NCBI RefSeq assembly: GCF_031846305.1
Contig: NZ_JAVRHY010000005.1
Coordinates: 186,001-250,000, forward strand
Source of the DNA: Spectribacter acetivorans
GTDB taxonomy: Bacteria; Pseudomonadota; Gammaproteobacteria; Nevskiales; Salinisphaeraceae
DNA length: 64,000 nt
Reading direction: 5' to 3'
The notes under the pieces were generated by a model, which was given only the letters and a program-made list of their open reading frames with translations, ran no database searches and was not told where the DNA came from. The position numbers were made by a program, and so were the translations under genes. Shown here piece after piece: positions 58,079 through 64,000 of the stretch (position 1 is the stretch's first letter; every line of letters starts with the position of its first letter).

Positions 58079-58586
58079 AGGATCGCGCCGATTTCATTCA
58101 TCGCGCTGCCAAGCCCCGAAACATGCGGCTTCAGCACTATCGGCTGCGAGATCCTTTTGTCGTTTCAATTTATCGGCAACAAGCTTGTCAGCGTCCCGAT
58201 CACGCTCAGCATCCGCCCATTGCGCTTAGCCGAAACATATGACCACCTTGGCAAACGGCCAAGGCAACACGGCCCGGTTCTAGGAATTCTTGAAGACATG
58301 ACGATGGCTGCAGGCGATCCCAACCGGCACGATTACGCCGCCGCTCAAACGGGCAATTGGGAACACGCCCGGCTTGACCTGATGGCGCGGACCGCGGGGA
58401 CCATCGACCGCTATGGATACATTATGGCCGCCACGGCACAGGCGGATTAGGCCTTTTAAACGGGTATCCGGAATCTACTGTGGACTGGGGTAAGCCGCGC
58501 TGTAACTCGTTCGTTCTCACGTTTGTGGATTTCCGTGGTTTGTGCCAAGTCACGGCAGGTCCCGAGGATGTGGGTTCTCGGAACGT
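58079..58586. other. Island debris with a possible gene 3' fragment
   Basis: About 500 bp between the toxin remnant and the transposase. A plus-strand frame ending at 58450 reads GDPNRHDYAAAQTGN and ARTAGTIDRYGYIMA, which looks like the conserved tail of some protein I cannot name; it lacks a good start. The remaining part has no gene. Confidence 0.35.
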
Positions 58587-59936
58587 CTATTCGAAGTAAC
58601 CTGCTTCCAGAAGCCCACAGAGGGTAGGAATATGGGGGCCGTACTCGATTGTCCGGCTCTCTGTCGTCGTGGAAGCAGCAGCACGAGTGAATGTCAGGTA
58701 ATCGGTCGCGGAGGTATCCGGTAGCGCAGGGGTCGACCGGGCGCGTTGTCGTAGGGGCTTGCGGTTCGGGCGGCGGGCCTTCTCGTCGTATACCAACCGG
58801 GCACGGATCACATCGAAGCTATAACCTCGGCCCATTCGATTCATGTCCTTCGCGAGGCGGTTGATGGACTCAGTATAGCCATTCGAGATGGGATGCTCGT
58901 AGTAATTGAATACCGGTTCCCACCAATTGCGAAGGGCGGTAGCAGTCTCTTTGAACTGAGGCGCCACCAACTCAGGTATGCCGTTTAACCACGCCTGGGC
59001 CGCTCTTTCAGCTTCCCGGCGACAATCATGCTCGTATAGGCGATGGAACGTCTCTTTCGCCTCATAGGCCGCCCCCAATGCTGGGAACTGTGCAAACCAG
59101 CGATCGAGAAGCTCACATTGAGCTTCGTCAAGATCCCGCTTACGCGCCAACAGCAGAAAACGGTCATCCTTTAGCTTGAGGCGAGTCCGCGTATCCAAGC
59201 CCTTGCGGATGAGCTTGCGAACCTTCTCCACGGCATCGTTTGCCATCCGAACGACATGCCAGCGATCAGCAACGATCAATCGACCCGGTAGCTGCGCATC
59301 AATCACCTGTCTATATACATTCCACAGATCCATCGTGACGACCCGCACCCGATGTTTATCCGGGAGCTGCTGAAAATACGCGAGCAGATCCGCCTTCTTG
59401 CGCGTCGGCAGCATATCGAACAGGGCGAGTTCGGTGACGTTAGTGATCATCGCCCGGTACTGGCCGATGATCTTTAGTTCGTCTATTCCAAGCACATCGG
59501 GCGTTTCGAATTTCACTTCCCGTGAGAGCCGTTCGACATAATCGTCGAAGATGTGCCGGATCGTGCGCTCGTCCACGCCGACATCGCGGGCAATCTCAGC
59601 GAAGGTGCGGCGCAAGCAATGTTGCTCGATGTAAGCGATCAGGCGGGAGGTCGCTTGACGCTTCGAATCCACATTGAGCAATCCACTGAATGTGGTTTTC
59701 CCGCAGCGCTTGCACCGATAGCGGCGCCGCTGGATCTCGATCAGGACACGCTTGCCATGCATCGGTGTGTCGATGAATTTTTGTGTTTGGCGCCCGTGCC
59801 CTTGCATGCCGTCATGTTGACATTGTGGGCAGCAGGGCGGCTCGGCCTGCCCATCTGCTAGCACTCGGTAATGATCGCCCAAGTCATCGATTTCCAAGGC
59901 CCGGAGCGGCCGCAGGTTCAAGAAGTCCTGAATCAT
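58587..59936 (-). CDS. ISL3 family transposase
   Basis: A 449-aa transposase. The N-terminal zinc finger (CPQCQHDG, then YRCKRCGKTTF), an HTH (FAEIARDVGVDERTIRHIF), and the DDE residues (DVLGIDELK, LIVADRWHVVR, SNGYTESINRLAKDM) are intact, and length is usual for ISL3. AAGGAGCC lies before the ATG. Terminal inverted repeats and target duplication were not identified with confidence. It appears complete and may be active. Confidence 0.92.
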   Translation of the reverse strand: MIQDFLNLRPLRALEIDDLGDHYRVLADGQAEPPCCPQCQHDGMQGHGRQTQKFIDTPMHGKRVLIEIQRRRYRCKRCGKTTFSGLLNVDSKRQATSRLIAYIEQHCLRRTFAEIARDVGVDERTIRHIFDDYVERLSREVKFETPDVLGIDELKIIGQYRAMITNVTELALFDMLPTRKKADLLAYFQQLPDKHRVRVVTMDLWNVYRQVIDAQLPGRLIVADRWHVVRMANDAVEKVRKLIRKGLDTRTRLKLKDDRFLLLARKRDLDEAQCELLDRWFAQFPALGAAYEAKETFHRLYEHDCRREAERAAQAWLNGIPELVAPQFKETATALRNWWEPVFNYYEHPISNGYTESINRLAKDMNRMGRGYSFDVIRARLVYDEKARRPNRKPLRQRARSTPALPDTSATDYLTFTRAAASTTTESRTIEYGPHIPTLCGLLEAGYFE

Positions 59937-60244
59937 TCTGGCTCCTTAGGACCGTATCTCAGCTCGTTCGCACACATCTATAACGTCGATCAGACTACGC
60001 TCACCGGCATAGTGCTTGGCTCACTGCCACCAGAACGTATCAAGGGGCGACGGGTGACAACCTGAAACTGCAGGCTAAGCCGATATGGGGGCGCTAATTC
60101 GGAGCATCATTCCGCCTCTCTTGCCGCTCGGCTGCCTGATTGCAATGCGCTATCGAGACACCTGACCCAGGTGTGGCGGCTTATGTGGCCGCCAACTTGG
60201 GTTCTCCAACCGAGCTCGCGGCGTGCATAGCCCCCAGGTGGTCA
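59937..60244. other. Right flank of the IS and island edge
   Basis: About 308 bp with no gene that I can support. It would contain the right IS end and the boundary to the acyl-CoA operon. A GGTCCTAAGGAGCC stretch next to the transposase start is part of its ribosome-binding region. Confidence 0.4.
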
Positions 60245-61174
60245 TCACTTCGGGTGGTACGTGGGTACCATAGCCTGACGTAGGGCCTCGCGGACCGTGT
60301 CGGGTCGCTCCATAGGCAGGAAATGGGTGGTTCCGGGGAGGGCGTTCACTTCGGCGCAGGGCAGTAAGGCGTGCAGGCGCTGGCGTGCCCTTGGCGAGAA
60401 CGTTGAAGCGCGTTCCGCGGCCAACGCGATCACCGGACACTGCAACCGACGGATGCCGGGCCAGGGGTTGTGTTCGGTATGGGCGAAGGTGGTGCTCTCC
60501 CACTCGGGCGCACAGGCCAAGCGAACGTGATCGCCACGCTGCACGAGGCCGTGCTGGACATAGGCTTCAAGCCATGCCTCGGGCCAGGTCTTGAAGCCAC
60601 CGCGGCCACGAAAGTTGGCAAGCGCCGCGGCATGCGAGTCGAATACCCTGCGCCGGCGTGCCGCGCCGGCGGCCAGTGAGAACCGGTGCGACCGGCGAAG
60701 CAGCTTGGCCAGCCACAACTGCCAGCCCTGCCAGCGATCCATGATCGCGGGCTCCGCCAGTAGCAGCCCGTGGACCTTGTCCGGCTGTCGGGCCGCGGCC
60801 ATGATGCTGGTGGTGGCACCGATGGAATGGCCGGCCAGCCAGACCGGCGCATCCAGGCCCTCCAACCAGGCGGTAAGATCCTGGTAGTAGGTTTCCCAGC
60901 CACGGAACTTCGCGATATCCGCGGCCTCGGCGCTGGCCCCGTGGCCGCGCATGTCCCAGGCCAGCACGTTGCAATCGCCCGCCAGCTCGTCGAGCAGCGG
61001 CCGGTACAGTCGACCATGGAAACCTGTCGCGTGCGCCCAGTGCAGAGTAGGGCGTCCGTCCGATTGCGGCCACCGCCACTGCACGATGTCCCGGCCGTCC
61101 GGGGCGGTGAAGCCGTCGCGCTCGATCACGTCGCGCGTCTCAGTAGGACTTGGGCAGGCCGAGGACATGTTCAC
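60245..61174 (-). CDS. Alpha/beta hydrolase
   Basis: A 309-aa hydrolase with HATGFHGRLYRPLL (oxyanion region), AWDMRGHGAS, LAGHSIGATTSIM containing the nucleophilic Ser, and a C-terminal GTTHFLPMERP with the catalytic His. The start at 61174 lies inside the 3' end of the acyl-CoA dehydrogenase gene (35-nt overlap); ATG 61168 or GTG 61129 are alternatives. It is the last gene of an acyl-CoA operon; substrate unknown. Confidence 0.82.
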   Translation of the reverse strand: MNMSSACPSPTETRDVIERDGFTAPDGRDIVQWRWPQSDGRPTLHWAHATGFHGRLYRPLLDELAGDCNVLAWDMRGHGASAEAADIAKFRGWETYYQDLTAWLEGLDAPVWLAGHSIGATTSIMAAARQPDKVHGLLLAEPAIMDRWQGWQLWLAKLLRRSHRFSLAAGAARRRRVFDSHAAALANFRGRGGFKTWPEAWLEAYVQHGLVQRGDHVRLACAPEWESTTFAHTEHNPWPGIRRLQCPVIALAAERASTFSPRARQRLHALLPCAEVNALPGTTHFLPMERPDTVREALRQAMVPTYHPK

Positions 61175-62324
61175 CGATGTAGTTGAGCAGCATTTCGTTG
61201 TTGATGGGTGCGACCTCCATCAGCCGGGCCGAGGGCCATAGCGTGATGATGTCGTAGTCCCTGTCGAAGCCGTAGCCGCCGTGGGTCTGCAGCGCGGCCT
61301 CGACGGCTTTGACCGCGGCACGCGAGCCCAGCAATTTCGCCATGTTGGCGTGGGCGCCGGCGTTGCCGCCGGCGTCGAAGGTCGCGGCAGCCTGGATCAT
61401 CATCAGCCGTGCGGCCTCCAGTTCGGCCTTGGCCTCGGCCAGCCGGTGCTGCAGGGCTTGGTAGCTGCCGATGGGGACGCCGAAGGGTTTGCGTTCGTTG
61501 GCGTAGGCGACGGCCTTTTTCAGCGCATAGTTGCCCAGGCCCACGGACATGGCGGTCACGAGCAGGCGTTCCGAGTTCAGCGCCTCGAACATGGCGGCCA
61601 GGCCCTCTCCCGGCTTGCCGATCAAGCGGTCCGCGGCGAGCTCGACCTCGTCGAAGAAAACCAGGTACTGCCGCTCCGGCCAACCGACGTCGATATTCAG
61701 GGGCTGCAGTTCCACGCCGGGCGCATCGGTATCCACCACGAACAGTGACATACCCTCGGTGCGGCGCTCGACCTCGCCGGCCTTCTGGGTGCGGGCCACG
61801 ACCAGCATACGGTCGGCGTCCGCTGCGCCGGAAATGAATACCTTGCGCCCGGTCAGTCGGTAGCCGTCGCCATCCCGTGTCGCCAGTGAGGCCATCGCGA
61901 AGCTGTTGGTGCCGGCATCCGGCTCGGTGATGGCGAAGCACAATTTCTCGGCCCCGCTGATCGTCGGTTCGACGAAACGCTCGAACTGCTCAGGCGTGCC
62001 GTGGCGGATGATCGGCACCCGCGCAAAGCCGGTGAGCAGCAGCATGGGCAGCACCAATCCGGCCTCGGCCAGCGCTTCCATGAGCGCCACCAGTTCCACC
62101 TGGCCGCCGCCCGTGCCGCCCAGATCTTCGGGGATGGTAATGCCAAGCAGTCCGTATTCGCCCAGCGCCTCCCAGGCCTCCTGCGGGAAGCGGTGGTTAT
62201 CGATGCATTCGCGCATGTATTCCCGGGAAAAGCCTTCGCTCACGATGCGGGCGGCCTCGCGGACATCGCGCATGCGCTCGGCGACGCTGGCCTGGTCGAA
62301 ATCGATGTCGGTTGCAGTGCTCAT
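61140..62324 (-). CDS. Acyl-CoA dehydrogenase
   Basis: A 394-aa FAD enzyme with signature FAITEPDAGTNSFAM and a C-terminal QTHGGYGFDRDYDIITLWPSARLMEVAPINNEM. The catalytic Glu is not evident at the usual ILEGT position, which reads MEVAPINNE, so the base may be at another site as in long-chain or specialised members. AGGAGA precedes the ATG; a longer frame upstream is not conserved. It lies between the thiolase-like gene (19 nt upstream) and the hydrolase. Confidence 0.88.
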   Translation of the reverse strand: MSTATDIDFDQASVAERMRDVREAARIVSEGFSREYMRECIDNHRFPQEAWEALGEYGLLGITIPEDLGGTGGGQVELVALMEALAEAGLVLPMLLLTGFARVPIIRHGTPEQFERFVEPTISGAEKLCFAITEPDAGTNSFAMASLATRDGDGYRLTGRKVFISGAADADRMLVVARTQKAGEVERRTEGMSLFVVDTDAPGVELQPLNIDVGWPERQYLVFFDEVELAADRLIGKPGEGLAAMFEALNSERLLVTAMSVGLGNYALKKAVAYANERKPFGVPIGSYQALQHRLAEAKAELEAARLMMIQAAATFDAGGNAGAHANMAKLLGSRAAVKAVEAALQTHGGYGFDRDYDIITLWPSARLMEVAPINNEMLLNYIGEHVLGLPKSY

Positions 62325-62343
62325 TATGATCTTCTCCTCGCAG

Positions 62344-63847
62344 TCAGCCGTTCGGGGCGAACAGGTTGCGTTTGCCGTCGTTGTGCACACGGCCCGCCCG
62401 ATCGAGAAATTCCTCGTTAGTCATGGCATCGAGCAGGTCGATATCGGTGGGCGTGTTGGCGACAAAGCGCCGGCCATCGTCCAGCCGCCCTAGGACGATG
62501 CCCTGAACCGGCCGGTCGGCACGGTCGTGCATGACGGTGTAGGTCTCGATGCGGCCCTGGCCGTCGGCCTGCTCCAGCGTATCCACGACGGGGCCGGCGT
62601 CGATCTCCGCTTGCAGACCGGCCGCATCGATCGGCCGCCAACCGCCGGTGGGCGGCCGTCCGCCGTAGAGCCCCAGCGAATGCTTGCTCATATACCAGCC
62701 CACGCCGCTGACCAGCCCGGTGGCGCTTCGGTCGGCGCGGATGTGGTTCATGGTCTCGGCGATGGCGTGGGTGCAATAGTTGTTGCCGGGCCCGCCGTGG
62801 TAAGCCAGTCCGCCCGTGACGGTTAGCGGCCGGGGGTCATGCGCGGCGATGCCCAGCGCGTCGCGCGCCATCTGCACCGCGCTGGGGAAACAGCTGTACA
62901 GGTCGAGGTGATCGATCTCGTCGATGGCGAGTCCGCTGGCCGCGACCAGCCGCTCGCCGCAGGCGGCGATCGCCGGCGAGCGGGACAGATCCGCCCGCTC
63001 GGACACGAACCAGCGCTCGTGGGCGTTGGCCGCGGCCAGGGGGTACACCCAGCGCTCGGGGTCGATACCCAGCTGCCGGGCCTTTGCCGCCGACATCATC
63101 ACCAGCGCGGCGGCCTGATCCACCGCGATGATGGCGTTCATCTGCTTGGTGTAGGGCGCACCGACCATGCGGTTTTTCGGTGTGCGCTCGGCGATATCGG
63201 CCGCCGATAGCGGCTCGCGGCGCCAGGCCTGCGGATTGCTCACCGCGACGGCATTGAGCCGGGCATACAATTCGCCCAGCATCTGCCGGTGCTCGATCGG
63301 GCGATGGCCGTAGCGGCCGCGCAGGGCCTGCTCGAACAATGGATAGATCTGGATGGGCAGATCCAGCCCGTGGCGTTGTTCCGTCGCATTGGTCGGCTCG
63401 CGGTCGTCACCGAGCAGCCGCGGGCCCTCACCGGTATCGGTGTCGATCACCCCGGACAGGCCGGCGCCCTTGCCGCGCATCTGCGTGGCAAGGGCCTCAC
63501 CCCCCCGCGATCAAGGCACAATCGAGCTCGCCGGCGGCGATGCGGTCGGCGTAATACCCCACCAGCCACTGACCCATGTTGCCGCCGATGGGGGTGTAGA
63601 AGCGCTCGCCGGCATCGATGCCCAGGCGCCGCGCCAGGCTGGCCGGGGCGTCGGGATAGGCCGGTGCCAGTATGTTGAGACAGGTCAATGACTGGATCTG
63701 CCCCAGCACGCCGGCCACGCCGCAGTCCGCGGCCGCGGCCCGAGCGGCCTCGGCGATCAAGCCGATGGGCGTGCGCTCGGCATTCGGCTCGCGCGCGGTG
63801 ATCTGGCCGGCGCCGACCAGCACCGGGGTTGTCTGCTCATGCGTCAT
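62344..63847 (-). pseudogene. Thiolase-like (SCP2/acetyl-CoA acetyltransferase) gene split by a frameshift
   Basis: Two frames together give one thiolase-fold protein of about 500 aa. The first part (63847 to 63497) begins MTHEQTTPVLVGAGQIT and ends at ...DCALIAGG; the second continues ALATQMRGKGAG to ...NLFAPNG. They are joined at a run of seven G on the coding strand (63500-63506 on the plus strand). The total span of 1504 nt is 3 x 501 + 1, so removing one G restores the frame. GGLAYHGGPGNNYCTHAI is a thiolase-type motif. Either a true mutation, a phase-variable tract or a sequencing error. Confidence 0.85.
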
Positions 63848-64000
63848 TATCGATCTCTTGATTGTCGACCGGCGCACCGAACAGTAACTGCACTCGGCCG
63901 CGGGCGATCGGCGCGCGGGTACCGTCCTGCCGGCAGGTCACCTGCACCAGACTGGTACGGCGGCCCTGGCGAACGATCTCGGCGCTGGCAAAGGTGGACT
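63844..64000 (-). CDS. Hotdog-fold thioesterase (5' end outside the window)
   Basis: The last 51 or so codons of a minus-strand gene, with a segment SAEIVRQGRRTSLVQVTCRQ typical of the long hotdog strand of PaaI-like or acyl-CoA thioesterases. It stops in a TGA overlapping the thiolase ATG, so it is the upstream gene of the same operon. Only the C-terminal part is seen. Confidence 0.65.

Larger units (their letters stand above)
46415..60244. mobile_element. Putative heavy-metal resistance island
   Basis: Boundaries are approximate. Contents: two divergent metal operons, gene remnants (truncated DmeF and a truncated PIN toxin), a toxin-antitoxin antitoxin and an ISL3-type transposase at the right end, between chromosomal-type genes on both sides. 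Parts (46.5-50.3 kb, 58-60 kb) have lower GC and different codon use from the rest of the window. No integrase, conjugation gene or matched terminal repeat was found. Confidence 0.5.

Noticed and set aside
58560..60060. Terminal inverted repeats for the ISL3 element
   Set aside because: Only weak similarity (GATGTG...GAACG patterns) on the two sides; no convincing pair or 8-bp duplication could be fixed by eye.

Overview
This is a GC-rich chromosomal window, most likely from a gammaproteobacterium. The evidence is a set of genes typical of that class: divergent tesA / YbbA-YbbP, hslR, ubiK, rep, comM, mtgA, prfC, acyP, glnK-amtB. The lineage could be near Chromatiales/Ectothiorhodospiraceae or a similar GC-rich marine or soil group, but I cannot fix the genus from sequence alone.

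Layout. 0.3-9.2 kb: housekeeping and redox genes (SixA phosphatase, an FAD oxidoreductase, Hsp15, two tandem rubredoxins, TesA with its divergent ABC transporter, nitronate monooxygenase, a quinone-type reductase). 9.3-16.0 kb: purU, then a complete five-gene distal valine pathway (acyl-CoA dehydrogenase, hydratase, 3-hydroxyisobutyryl-CoA hydrolase, MmsB, MmsA), broken internally by an 11-copy 7-bp tandem repeat. 16.0-16.6 kb: tRNA-Arg(CCG) with tandemly duplicated copies of its 3' end and downstream flank. 16.7-20 kb: cytochrome c5, Rep helicase, a small secreted protein. 19.8-26.5 kb: a nitrogen module made of a sigma-54 promoter and TIGR02001-type outer membrane protein, then an NtrC site, a sigma-54 promoter and glnK-amtB, followed by a second amtB-glnK pair in mirrored order. 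26.5-44.3 kb: iron-export-type ABC pair, small membrane proteins, glycosyltransferase, a large lipoprotein joining a beta-helix domain to a diheme cytochrome, MtgA, RF3, small cytochromes c, an internally duplicated outer membrane barrel and a periplasmic thioredoxin-domain protein.

44.4-46.4 kb encodes an HvfABC/bufferin-type RiPP metallophore system: an exported precursor with five EGxCG motifs, an MNIO (DUF692) maturase and a DUF2063 partner. Four of the five motifs read EGNCG and the fifth EGSCG, instead of the usual EGKCG.

46.5-60.2 kb looks like an acquired heavy-metal island. It has two divergent operons around a short regulatory region. Leftward: a SmtB/CzrA-type sensor with a complete alpha-5 zinc site, a methyltransferase and two cation diffusion facilitators. 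Rightward: a BlaI-type repressor, an M56 membrane protease without a penicillin-sensor domain but with a Cys/His-rich periplasmic loop, an RND tripartite pump, a His-rich lipoprotein, a DmeF remnant that has lost its whole membrane domain in frame, and a Phd antitoxin with a truncated toxin. An ISL3-type transposase lies at the right edge. I infer that the BlaI/M56 pair is a metal-responsive proteolytic switch; this is the best candidate here for an under-described system.

60.2-64.0 kb: an acyl-CoA metabolism operon on the minus strand (hotdog protein, thiolase-like protein frameshifted at a 7-G tract, acyl-CoA dehydrogenase, alpha/beta hydrolase).
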